NCBI GenBank assembly: GCA_004376485.1
Contig: SOJT01000215.1
Location: 1 to 6,168, forward strand
DNA length: 6,168 nt
Source: Candidatus Aerophobota bacterium
GTDB taxonomy: Bacteria > Aerophobota > Aerophobia > Aerophobales > AE-B3A
Reading direction: 5' to 3'
Part shown: one piece after another, positions 1 through 6,128 of the stretch
Numbering within the stretch: the first letter of the stretch is position 1
Layout of the letters: every line of letters begins with the position of its first letter
The notes under the pieces: model-generated
The model's database searches: none
What the model saw: only the letters and a program-made list of their open reading frames with translations
Told to the model about the DNA's origin: nothing
Made by a program: the position numbers and the translations under genes

Positions 1-43
1 TAATAACGGTCTCCTTGTAAGGAGGGTGAATTCCCTTTTTCAT
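1..43 (-). CDS. rpmE: Ribosomal protein bL31, N-terminal fragment (cut by window edge)
   Basis: The minus strand opens an ATG at 43-41 and reads MKKGIHPPYKETVI before the window ends. This matches the characteristic start of large-subunit ribosomal protein bL31 (typically MKKGIHPxY followed by a short charged stretch). The start lies 4 bp after the rho stop codon, and a GGAG sits 7 bases upstream inside the last rho codons, so translation is probably coupled to rho. A rho-rpmE neighbourhood is common in bacteria, which supports the call. Only 14 codons are visible, so it cannot be told whether the protein carries the zinc-binding cysteines of the C+ type or is a C- paralogue. The alternative, a chance ORF, is unlikely given the start-to-start match and the ribosome-binding site. 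Confidence 0.86.
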   Translation of the reverse strand, partial: MKKGIHPPYKETVI

Positions 44-47
44 TAGT

Positions 48-1313
48 CTACTCCATTTCCATCATATTTTTGTCCAGGTGAGAGATAATATCGAGAAATT
101 GTTGATTGTTTTCCGTCTTTCTCATTACTTCAATTACTGCTTCAATGGGTTCCTTAATGTTCTGCCGATTCAGATAATCCCGGAGGGACCAGATCATTTT
201 AAGTTCCTTTTCGTTCAGAAGGAGCTCTTCCTTTCTTGTCCCTGACCGGTTAATGTCGATGGCAGGGAAGATGCGACGCTCGGCCAGTTGCCTGGTGAGT
301 CTGAGCTCCATATTGCCCGTTCCCTTAAATTCCTCGAAGATAACCTCATCCATTTTGCTCCCCGTTTCTACAATCGCTGTGGCCAGAATGGTTAAGCTGC
401 CTCCCTCTTCCACTTTTCGGGCCGCTCCGAAAAATCTCTTGGGATGATGAAGCGTATTAGCATCTATTCCCCCGGAAAGAACCTTGCCGCTGGTAGGCAT
501 GAGAAGGTTATAGGCTCGAGCCAGGCGGGTGATGCTGTCCAGAAGAATAACCACATCGTATTCCTGCTCCACTAATCTTTTGGCTTTCTCAATGACCAGT
601 TCAGCCACCCGGATATGATGCTTCGGAGGTTGATCAAAGGTAGAGTAAATTACTTCTCCCTTTACCGATCGCTGCATATCGGTAACTTCCTCTGGTCGCT
701 CATCGATAAGCAGTATCATAAGCACTGTCTCAGGGGAGTTGGTGGTGATGGAATTGGCTACTTTTTGTAAAAGGATGGTCTTTCCTGTCTTGGGGGGAGC
801 TACGATAAGACCTCGCTGCCCCTTTCCCAAGGGAGAGATGAGATCAATCAATCGAGTGCAGATATCTCCTGAAGAGGTCTCCAGAGCGAAGCGTTCCTGA
901 GGATACAGAGGGGTGAGATTGTCGAAAACAGCTCTTTCTCGGGTCTTCTCCGGATCTTTCTCGTTTACGGATTCAACCTTCAAGAGGGCGAAGTAGTTTT
1001 CGTTTTCTTTGGGGGGTCTAATCTGGCCGGCTATAGTATCTCCTTCTCTAAGGTCAAAGCGCTTAATCTGGGAGGGGGAGACATATATGTCATCCGGTCC
1101 AGAAGTATAGTTGGAGCGGAGGAATCCGTATCCTTCGGTCAAGATGTCCAGCACTCCGTATCCATAAACGATTTTTTCTTCCTTAATCTCATCCTCGATG
1201 ATCTTAAAGATAAGGTCCTGTTTCTGCAATTTTTTGTAGTCAGGAATATTTTTCTTGTCTGCCTCCTTGTGCAGCTCCGCTATACCTTGCCTTTGCAGGT
1301 CAGCTATGTTCAC
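48..1313 (-). CDS. rho: Transcription termination factor Rho
   Basis: Rho is the hexameric RNA-dependent ATPase/translocase that ends transcription of untranslated RNA. The 421-aa length is close to E. coli Rho (419 aa), with no large insertion. Residues 1-45 form the helical Rho N-terminal domain. About 50-120 is the cold-shock-like primary RNA-binding domain, with GYGFLRS at 61-67. The RecA-like ATPase core has Walker A APPKTGKT (172-179), the DERPEE segment (204-209), Walker B VVILLDS (254-260), the secondary-site loop SGKVLSGG (275-282), R-loop GTGNMEL (331-337) and an arginine finger in NRSGTRKEELL (R360). Residues aligned with bicyclomycin contacts or resistance sites in E. coli (R212, M219, D265, S266, K336, G337) are all unchanged (R206, M213, D259, S260, K330, G331). 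The start is GTG, inside the last codons of nnr, with AAGGAG 8 bases upstream. The stop is TAG, 4 bp before rpmE. No separate rho leader or promoter is visible. Identification is essentially certain. Confidence 0.98.
   Translation of the reverse strand: MNIADLQRQGIAELHKEADKKNIPDYKKLQKQDLIFKIIEDEIKEEKIVYGYGVLDILTEGYGFLRSNYTSGPDDIYVSPSQIKRFDLREGDTIAGQIRPPKENENYFALLKVESVNEKDPEKTRERAVFDNLTPLYPQERFALETSSGDICTRLIDLISPLGKGQRGLIVAPPKTGKTILLQKVANSITTNSPETVLMILLIDERPEEVTDMQRSVKGEVIYSTFDQPPKHHIRVAELVIEKAKRLVEQEYDVVILLDSITRLARAYNLLMPTSGKVLSGGIDANTLHHPKRFFGAARKVEEGGSLTILATAIVETGSKMDEVIFEEFKGTGNMELRLTRQLAERRIFPAIDINRSGTRKEELLLNEKELKMIWSLRDYLNRQNIKEPIEAVIEVMRKTENNQQFLDIISHLDKNMMEME
51..54 (-). promoter_or_regulatory. 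Shine-Dalgarno for rpmE inside the rho 3' end
   Basis: The minus strand reads GGAG immediately before the rho stop TAG, with 7 bases to the rpmE ATG. It supports the rpmE start and implies that ribosomes finishing rho sit on the initiation site of rpmE. Confidence 0.6.
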
Positions 1314-2856
1314 TTTTTACTCTCCTTATCGCCTCCGGGAGGCTTTCTATTATATCATGAGCAACTAGACTTAGTTCTTCTCTCCTCCTGGCAGCTATAT
1401 CTCCAGCCAGACCATGGAGATAAACTCCTGCTCGGGCTGCTAAGAGGGGGGAGATTCCCTGAACCATGAGACCTGCGATCATACCCGTGAGTACATCCCC
1501 CGTTCCTCCACTGGCCATTCCCGGATTTCCGGTAGGATTGATCCAGACCTCTCCTTCTCTATCGGCAATTATGCTTCTGGCTCCTTTGAGTACCACTACT
1601 TTTCCTATCTCCTTAGCCAGGGTGGTGGCCGCCTTTATCCTATCATTTTGAATTCTATCTGTGGAGAGCTGTAGCAGCCTGCTCATCTCTCCGGGGTGGG
1701 GAGTAATGACTAGGGGAGCTTTTCTTTGACGGAGGAGGGAATTCTCTCCGGCAAAAGCACTGATACCGTCGGCATCAAGGATTATAGGCACCTCAAGCTC
1801 GGCTATCACTCGCTTCACTAATTGTTTGGTGCTATCATTCCTAGAGATGCCTGGACCTATGGCCACAGCTCTACATTTTTGGGCAAACTCCTTTATTCTC
1901 CCCAAAGCTTTTAAGGATAGGGTCTTCCCGGGAGTTTCATCAAGAGGTAGAGTCATTACTTCGGTTAGCTTGATCTCCAGGATTTCATTTAGGCTTTTCG
2001 GAATTCCCAGGGTAACCAATCCCGCTCCCACACGAAGAGAGGCTAAAGCGGCTAGTGAAGCAGCGCCAGTCATACCTTCTGAACCAGCCAGGATGAGGAG
2101 ATGGCCAAAGTTCCCCTTGTGGGAGGAGAGCTTTCGGTAAAGAAGCTCCCTGGGAAAATCTCGGGAACTGATAAGATGACACTTTATTTCTTCTACCCCT
2201 AAATTTTTGGGAATACCTATGTCTACCACTACTATTTTTCCCGTATAATCCATCCCGGGGTAAAGGTAAAATCCTCGCTTAGGATGAGCAAAAGTTACTG
2301 TACAGTCTGCCTGAACAGCCCTGCCCTCCACCTGGCCGGTATCTGCATCTATCCCAGTGGGAAGATCCACGGAAATGGTAGGTGTCTTGAGCTCATTTAT
2401 TAATGAAATAGCTTCCTTTATCAATCCTCGGGGGGCTCCTCTTGAACCAGTTCCGAGGATAGCATCTACTATCAAATCCTCAGAGATTAGCTCTTTCCTC
2501 AAATCTCTAACATGCTTGACCAATAGGAGTTCTTTTACCGAAATGCCCATATTGAGGATAATTTCCAGATTGGTGGCTGCATCTCCTCTAATTTTGCTTT
2601 TTTCTGTCAGGAGGAAAACCCTTACTCTGGCATCCCGGTTAAATAGATGCCTGGCCACCACCATTCCATCTCCTCCATTGTTGCCCGGACCGCAGAAAAC
2701 AGAGATGGATCTCCCACCTACAGGAAAATATTCTTTCTCTATTACCTGGGTAACTCCCAACCCAGCGTTCTCCATAAGCACTATGCTGGGGATTTTCAAT
2801 TTTTTAATGGCTTCAGCATCTATGCCTCGCATCTCTTCAGCACTAACTATCTTCAC
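1300..2856 (-). CDS. nnr: Bifunctional NAD(P)H-hydrate epimerase / ADP-dependent NAD(P)H-hydrate dehydratase
   Basis: This metabolite-repair enzyme acts on hydrated NADH and NADPH. The N-terminal YjeF_N domain interconverts R and S epimers, and the C-terminal ribokinase-like domain dehydrates the S form using ADP (ATP in eukaryotes). The length of 518 aa matches the fused bacterial form (E. coli Nnr 515 aa). The epimerase half (about 1-225) shows GPGNNGGDG (56-64), VDAILGTG (130-137) and VDLPTGIDADTG (163-174). The dehydratase half (about 235-515) shows KGNFGHLLILAGS (247-259), IGPG (333-336), LDADG (360-364), TPHPGEM (385-391), LKGA (423-426) and the nucleotide-binding NPGMASGGTGD (444-454). 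The start is GTG, sharing one base with the acpS TAG stop, with GGGAG 7 bases upstream. The last 14 bp overlap rho. Adjacency to acpS is common in bacteria. Both domains look intact, so both activities are expected. Confidence 0.96.
   Translation of the reverse strand: MKIVSAEEMRGIDAEAIKKLKIPSIVLMENAGLGVTQVIEKEYFPVGGRSISVFCGPGNNGGDGMVVARHLFNRDARVRVFLLTEKSKIRGDAATNLEIILNMGISVKELLLVKHVRDLRKELISEDLIVDAILGTGSRGAPRGLIKEAISLINELKTPTISVDLPTGIDADTGQVEGRAVQADCTVTFAHPKRGFYLYPGMDYTGKIVVVDIGIPKNLGVEEIKCHLISSRDFPRELLYRKLSSHKGNFGHLLILAGSEGMTGAASLAALASLRVGAGLVTLGIPKSLNEILEIKLTEVMTLPLDETPGKTLSLKALGRIKEFAQKCRAVAIGPGISRNDSTKQLVKRVIAELEVPIILDADGISAFAGENSLLRQRKAPLVITPHPGEMSRLLQLSTDRIQNDRIKAATTLAKEIGKVVVLKGARSIIADREGEVWINPTGNPGMASGGTGDVLTGMIAGLMVQGISPLLAARAGVYLHGLAGDIAARRREELSLVAHDIIESLPEAIRRVKSEHS
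1322..1327 (-). promoter_or_regulatory. Shine-Dalgarno deciding the rho GTG start
   Basis: AAGGAG on the minus strand lies 8 bases before the GTG at 1313-1311, an optimal distance. It is embedded in the coding end of nnr. No in-frame ATG with comparable spacing competes with it, so it fixes the GTG as the rho start. Confidence 0.75.
1331..1343 (-). other. GC-rich stem-loop just upstream of the rho ribosome-binding site
   Basis: The minus strand reads GCCTCCCGGAGGC, which can fold into a 5-bp GC-rich stem (GCCTC/GAGGC) with a CCG loop. It ends three bases before the rho AAGGAG. Its right arm contains a second purine-rich GGAGG that would be hidden when folded. The sequence also encodes nnr residues around 506-511, so the structure could be coincidental. 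A role in setting rho translation is inference only. Confidence 0.3.
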
Positions 2857-3230
2857 TATTTTTCTCCCAGAGCTACTGCCTGAGCTACAGCATAGGTCCT
2901 TGTATGAGAAAGGGTAACTAAAATCTCTTTCACTCCCTTCTCCCGGGCAGTCTCTTTTGTCCTTCCTTTGAGGGTAATGTATGGTCTTCCATTTTTTTCT
3001 TTTGATATCTCAACCTCTAAGAAACTGGTAGGTTGTCCTAGAGATTTAACTACCGCTTCCTTAGCGGCAAATCTTCCCGCCAGATGGATGAATTCTCCCT
3101 TTTTCCTCATGTGGGCGTATTTTAATTCTTTGGAGGTAAACATCCTTTTTTTGGCCCGCTCTCCCCATCGCTGGATAATGTCTCTTAACCTTTTCACCTC
3201 CACGATATCTATCCCAATCCCTTTTATCAT
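2856..3230 (-). CDS. acpS: Holo-[acyl-carrier-protein] synthase
   Basis: AcpS moves 4'-phosphopantetheine from CoA to the conserved serine of acyl carrier protein, activating it for fatty-acid synthesis. The 124-aa length is typical of the small trimeric AcpS type. The N-terminal GIGIDIVEV (4-12) holds the Mg-binding aspartate D8. FTSKEL (31-36) and AGRFAAKEAVVKSLG (51-65) are family signatures, with E58 the second metal ligand and K62 the conserved lysine. NGRPYITL (80-87) and VTLSHTRTYAVAQAVA (105-120) complete the fold. The ATG lies 12 bp after the pdxJ stop. Its ribosome-binding site is weak: GAAGGA falls in the pdxJ stop region but is rather far from the ATG, so initiation may rely on read-on from pdxJ. 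The TAG stop overlaps the nnr start by one base. Confidence 0.96.
   Translation of the reverse strand: MIKGIGIDIVEVKRLRDIIQRWGERAKKRMFTSKELKYAHMRKKGEFIHLAGRFAAKEAVVKSLGQPTSFLEVEISKEKNGRPYITLKGRTKETAREKGVKEILVTLSHTRTYAVAQAVALGEK
2864..2868 (-). promoter_or_regulatory. Shine-Dalgarno for nnr within the acpS 3' end
   Basis: GGGAG on the minus strand lies 7 bases before the nnr GTG, within the last codons of acpS. Together with the overlapping TAGTG stop/start it points to stop-restart translational coupling and supports GTG as the real start. Confidence 0.7.
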
Positions 3231-3242
3231 TAAAGCTTTTCT

Positions 3243-3959
3243 CTATCCTTCAATCAATCTTACCATCTCTCGTGTTGCTTCCTTCATTCCCACCAGGCAG
3301 GCCCGGGAGATAATGGAATGACCTATACTGAACTCTTCAATATCCTCAATCAGGCATATTTTATCTACATTCTGATAGTTCAAGTCATGCCCCGCGTTAA
3401 CCCCTAAAGTTAATTTCCTGGCCAGGACCGCAGCTCCGGCAATTCTCTCTACCTCTGTGGCTGCTTCCAGAGGGTCTTTCTTTTCCGCATAAATTCCAGT
3501 ATGAAGTTCCACCATATCTGCACCCAGCCTGTGAGATTTTTTTACACTATTAGGATCGGGGTTGATAAACAGGGAAACTGGGATTTTGGCCTGGTGGAGA
3601 AGACTTATGACCTCCTTTAATCTGGGGTTATCCCGGGAAAGATCCAGACCGCCCTGAGTGGTTACTTCTCCTTCCTCCTCGGGAACTAAAGTAGCCATAT
3701 CCGGCTTTATCTTAAGGGCAATTTTAACTATTTCTTCACTCACACCCATCTCCAGATTTAGTTTGGTCTTTATCACCGTCCTCAAAAGCTCCACATCCCT
3801 TTCCTGGATGTGTCTTCTGTCCTCTCTTAAGTGAACAGTTATACCCCTGGCACCTCCTAGCTCTGCTAGAAGGACTGCAGCTACCGGGTCAGGTTCGGCA
3901 CCTCCCCTGGCTTCTCGAAGGGTAGCTACATGATCAACCTTGACACTCAGTCTTATCAT
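3243..3959 (-). CDS. pdxJ: Pyridoxine 5'-phosphate synthase
   Basis: PdxJ condenses 3-amino-2-oxopropyl phosphate with 1-deoxy-D-xylulose 5-phosphate to give pyridoxine 5'-phosphate, the ring-closing step of the DXP-dependent vitamin B6 pathway. The 238-aa TIM barrel compares with 243 aa in E. coli. Signatures are DHVATLREARGG (9-20), TVHLREDRRHI (41-51), NLEM (68-71), EVTTQGGLD (98-106), HTG (153-155), VNAGHDLNYQN (187-197) and IGHSII (212-217). Catalytic H43, E70 and H191 align with E. coli H45, E72 and H193, and R45, H50 and T100 are also kept. K7 replaces the asparagine (E. coli N9) that binds the aminoketone phosphate, and D192 replaces G194. The ATG has AAGGAG 12 bases upstream, overlapping the dapL stop. 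Placement after the PLP-dependent enzyme dapL suggests cofactor and user are co-expressed. Family membership is secure despite the substitution. Confidence 0.96.
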   Translation of the reverse strand: MIRLSVKVDHVATLREARGGAEPDPVAAVLLAELGGARGITVHLREDRRHIQERDVELLRTVIKTKLNLEMGVSEEIVKIALKIKPDMATLVPEEEGEVTTQGGLDLSRDNPRLKEVISLLHQAKIPVSLFINPDPNSVKKSHRLGADMVELHTGIYAEKKDPLEAATEVERIAGAAVLARKLTLGVNAGHDLNYQNVDKICLIEDIEEFSIGHSIISRACLVGMKEATREMVRLIEG

Positions 3960-3971
3960 TCTTGAGGGTTT

Positions 3972-3977
3972 CTCCTT
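3972..3977 (-). promoter_or_regulatory. Shine-Dalgarno for pdxJ overlapping the dapL stop codon
   Basis: AAGGAG on the minus strand overlaps the last base of the dapL TAA and lies 12 bases before the pdxJ ATG, slightly longer than usual. It supports the ATG at 3959 and close coupling of the two genes. Confidence 0.6.
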
Positions 3978-5152
3978 TAGAGAAAAGAGGCAGTTTTTAT
4001 TCTTTCTACCGTCTCTTTTATCTTTTTATCTTCTACGGTTAAGGAAATTCTTATGTAGCCCTCGCCACACTCGCCAAATCCCACTCCGGGTGCTACTACC
4101 ACCCTGCACTCCGTGAGGAGCTTTTGAGCAAAATCTAGAGAGGAAGAAGGAATAGGGACTCTTAGCCAGAGGTAAAAACTTGCCTTAGGAGGCTGGACTT
4201 TCCAGCCCAACTCTCTTAGACCCTTTATCAAAAAATCCCGGCGGGCCTGATAAATCTTTCTTATGGAGGGGCTCAATTTCTCCTCCATTCTTAAAGCTTC
4301 TATCCCTGCCTCCTGAACAGCTTGAAAAACCCCGGAATCTATATTAGTCTTTAATTCTCTCAAGGTTTGTATGATTCTTCTGTTCCCCACGGCAAAGCCT
4401 ATCCGCCAGCCCGTCATATTGAAGGTTTTGGAAAGAGAATGAAATTCAATTCCTACCTCTTTTGCCCCTTTAATTTGCAAGAAAGAAGGGGCTTGGTATC
4501 CGTCGTAGGTAATCTGGGAATAGGCCAAATCCTGACAGACTGCCACATTGTACTCTTTAGCAAACTCTACTACCTTAGAAAAGAAACTCTCATCAGCTAC
4601 TGCCCCCGTAGGATTGTTAGGGTAGTTAAGGAATAAGAGTCTCGCTTTTTGGGCCACCTTTTTGTCTATTTGCTCAAGATGAGGCAGGAAATGATTTTCT
4701 TCCAGAAGGGGAAGAGGGACTATCCTACCCCCGGCAAATATTACTCCGGCTTTATAGACCGGGTAGGCCGGATCCGGAACCAGGGCTATCTCACCCGGGT
4801 TGATCAAAGCCAGGGGGAGATGGGCTATTCCTTCTTTAGAACCGATGAGGGTGAGGATCTCTTCTTGAGGGTCCAGGCCTACCCCAAACCTACGAAAATA
4901 CCAGTCGGCTACTGCTTTGCGGAAGGAAAGAAGACCCTGATAAGAAGGATATCTATGATTTTGAGGCTTCCTGGCCGCCTGGTAAAGTTTCTCGATAATG
5001 GGCTGAGGAGTGGGAAGGTCAGGATCTCCTATTCCCAGGTCGATGAGACCCTGTCCAGATGCTCTTAACTCTTGCTTTATTTTATCCAGCTCGGCAAATA
5101 AATAAGGAGGCAAAAGAGCTAGCCTTTTTGTCCTCTCAATTCTCAAACTCAT
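3977..5152 (-). CDS. dapL: LL-diaminopimelate aminotransferase
   Basis: DapL is a PLP-dependent class I/II aminotransferase that converts tetrahydrodipicolinate to LL-2,6-diaminopimelate in one step using glutamate. It bypasses the acylated intermediates of the DapD/ArgD/DapE route. The 391-aa protein has the family start LPPYLFAELDK (14-24), IDLGIGDPDLPTP (37-49), HRYPSYQG (66-73), IGSKEGIAH (103-111), VPDPAYPVY (125-133) and NYPNNPTGAVAD (176-187). It continues with PLP-contacting D208 and Y211 in QDLAYS, the Schiff-base lysine K242 in HSLSKTFNMTGWRIGF (238-253), TNIDSGVFQAVQE (269-281) and a carboxylate-binding arginine R368 in YIRISL. These, especially the SKEGIAH and NIDSGVFQ blocks, fit DapL better than general aspartate aminotransferases. 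A neighbouring dapB supports the call. The start is ATG with GAGAGG 6 bases upstream. The remaining alternative is a broader-specificity aminotransferase. Confidence 0.92.
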   Translation of the reverse strand: MSLRIERTKRLALLPPYLFAELDKIKQELRASGQGLIDLGIGDPDLPTPQPIIEKLYQAARKPQNHRYPSYQGLLSFRKAVADWYFRRFGVGLDPQEEILTLIGSKEGIAHLPLALINPGEIALVPDPAYPVYKAGVIFAGGRIVPLPLLEENHFLPHLEQIDKKVAQKARLLFLNYPNNPTGAVADESFFSKVVEFAKEYNVAVCQDLAYSQITYDGYQAPSFLQIKGAKEVGIEFHSLSKTFNMTGWRIGFAVGNRRIIQTLRELKTNIDSGVFQAVQEAGIEALRMEEKLSPSIRKIYQARRDFLIKGLRELGWKVQPPKASFYLWLRVPIPSSSLDFAQKLLTECRVVVAPGVGFGECGEGYIRISLTVEDKKIKETVERIKTASFL

Positions 5153-5158
5153 CTTTTT

Positions 5159-5164
5159 CCTCTC
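5159..5164 (-). promoter_or_regulatory. Shine-Dalgarno for dapL
   Basis: GAGAGG on the minus strand sits 6 bases before the dapL ATG at 5152. It is a partial but well-spaced match to the anti-Shine-Dalgarno and supports this start. No upstream in-frame ATG, GTG or TTG was seen nearby. Confidence 0.55.
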
Positions 5165-5242
5165 ATAGCTGACATCTTTGAATATCTTGATTTTTGGAAA
5201 TCTTACCCTGCTAAGGGACTTGTATTTTAAGTAAAGGATTTT

Positions 5243-5270
5243 TTCCTATTTTCAATCATAGGAATTTTTT
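5243..5270 (+). other. AT-rich inverted repeat followed by a T-run in the dapB-dapL gap
   Basis: Within the 184-bp gap 5153-5336, the arms TTCCTAT (5243-5249) and ATAGGAA (5258-5264) flank an 8-base loop, and six T follow at 5265-5270. Read on the plus strand it resembles a weak intrinsic terminator. Read on the minus strand, the direction of all the genes, no U-run follows, so it would not end dapB transcription by the classic mechanism. Its stem has only two G-C pairs. The same stretch holds a TTGAAA (minus strand, 5250-5255) and a TAAAAT (5224-5229) separated by 20 bases, a poor promoter spacing. The gap otherwise shows no recognisable riboswitch, RNA gene or ORF. A promoter for dapL onward may lie here but cannot be pinned down. 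Confidence 0.25.
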
Positions 5271-5336
5271 GCGTAGCTTTTTAAAACTCTCAAAAGAATG
5301 AAATGATGAATAGATAATGACCTTTAAGGAGGGATA

Positions 5337-6128
5337 TCAAATGGTTTCTCTGATCCCCAGAGCATCCTGGAGATCATAAAGTCCTTTTTCTTTCTGGGTG
5401 ATAAACCGAGCTGCTAAAATAGCTCCCAGGGCAAAGATACGCCGGGATTCAGCTCGATGGGTAATTTCCAACCTCTCCCCATTTCCGGCGAAGATAACCG
5501 TATGTTCTCCTACGACAGTGCCTCCTCTCACCGAGTGGATACCTATTTCCTCTTCTCTTCTTTCGCCAACTATTCCCCTTCTTCCGTAAACCTCGCTCTC
5601 GGACAGATCCTTCCCTGCCTGCTGCGCTATAATTTCAGCGATTTTTTTGGCTGTCCCGCTGGGAGCATCTTTTTTTTGCCGATGGTGCAGTTCTATAATC
5701 TCCTGGTCGAAGTTTTTTCCCTGAAGGATCTCTGAAGTCTTTCTCACCAGATTGTACATGAGGTTAATTCCTACACTCATATTGGGAGAAAGGAGGATGG
5801 GGATCTCTCGTGAAGCCTCTTCTATGATACTATATTCTTCATCCTTGAAACCCGTTGTGCCAATGACCATGGGGACACTTTTCTTTCTGGCTATCTCAAG
5901 ATGCTGTAGTGTTGCAGAAGGGGTGGTGAATTCCACCACCACTGCATCTTTTTGAATAAACTCTTCTAGATTAGAGGAAATTTCAATTTTCCCTATGTTT
6001 TTCCCCAGGTTAGGGTTATCTCGTGCCTCAATGGCTCCTGTTAGCTGGATATCCTTTGTCTCATCAATGACGCTGATGAGCTCTCTTCCCATTTTCCCAC
6101 AGGCACCACATATTATTATTTTATACAT
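5337..6128 (-). CDS. dapB: 4-hydroxy-tetrahydrodipicolinate reductase
   Basis: DapB reduces 4-hydroxy-tetrahydrodipicolinate with NAD(P)H to tetrahydrodipicolinate in the cytoplasmic lysine/diaminopimelate pathway. The length of 263 aa is normal for the family. The Rossmann domain starts with IIICGACGKMGREL (4-17), with an acidic residue (E34) after the second strand that would contact the nucleotide ribose. GTTGF (90-94) and LLSPNMSVGINLM (112-124) follow. The substrate domain carries ELHHRQKKDAPSGTA (146-160), where H148 and K152 align with catalytic H159 and K163 of the E. coli enzyme and SGT binds substrate. HSVRGGTVVGEHTV (198-211) and the C-terminal GLYDLQDALGI (249-259) are also typical. 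The start is the ATG at 6128, but its ribosome-binding site is poor, with only ATAG and GATCTAAG upstream. It may be coupled to an upstream gene beyond the edge. The product feeds DapL, encoded 184 bp downstream. Confidence 0.97.
   Translation of the reverse strand: MYKIIICGACGKMGRELISVIDETKDIQLTGAIEARDNPNLGKNIGKIEISSNLEEFIQKDAVVVEFTTPSATLQHLEIARKKSVPMVIGTTGFKDEEYSIIEEASREIPILLSPNMSVGINLMYNLVRKTSEILQGKNFDQEIIELHHRQKKDAPSGTAKKIAEIIAQQAGKDLSESEVYGRRGIVGERREEEIGIHSVRGGTVVGEHTVIFAGNGERLEITHRAESRRIFALGAILAARFITQKEKGLYDLQDALGIRETI

Noticed and set aside
2357..2917. A 186-codon plus-strand ORF opposite nnr, and similar long plus-strand ORFs opposite acpS, dapL and dapB.
   Set aside because: They lie antisense to clearly conserved proteins, show no recognisable domain, and their composition is that of a mirrored coding strand.
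5149..5175. An 8-codon minus-strand ORF (MSAMRGKR) whose TGA overlaps the dapL ATG as ATGA, possibly a leader peptide.
   Set aside because: It has no ribosome-binding site of its own, no regulatory codon run such as repeated lysine, and is short enough to arise by chance.
5224..5255. Minus-strand promoter TTGAAA with TAAAAT for dapL.
   Set aside because: The 20-base spacer is too long for a standard housekeeping sigma promoter, and AT-rich DNA produces such pairs easily. It is mentioned only in the gap description.
5153..5336. Lysine riboswitch or T-box in front of dapL.
   Set aside because: None of the conserved lysine riboswitch core segments or a T-box sequence could be seen, and there is no terminator with a U-run on the minus strand.
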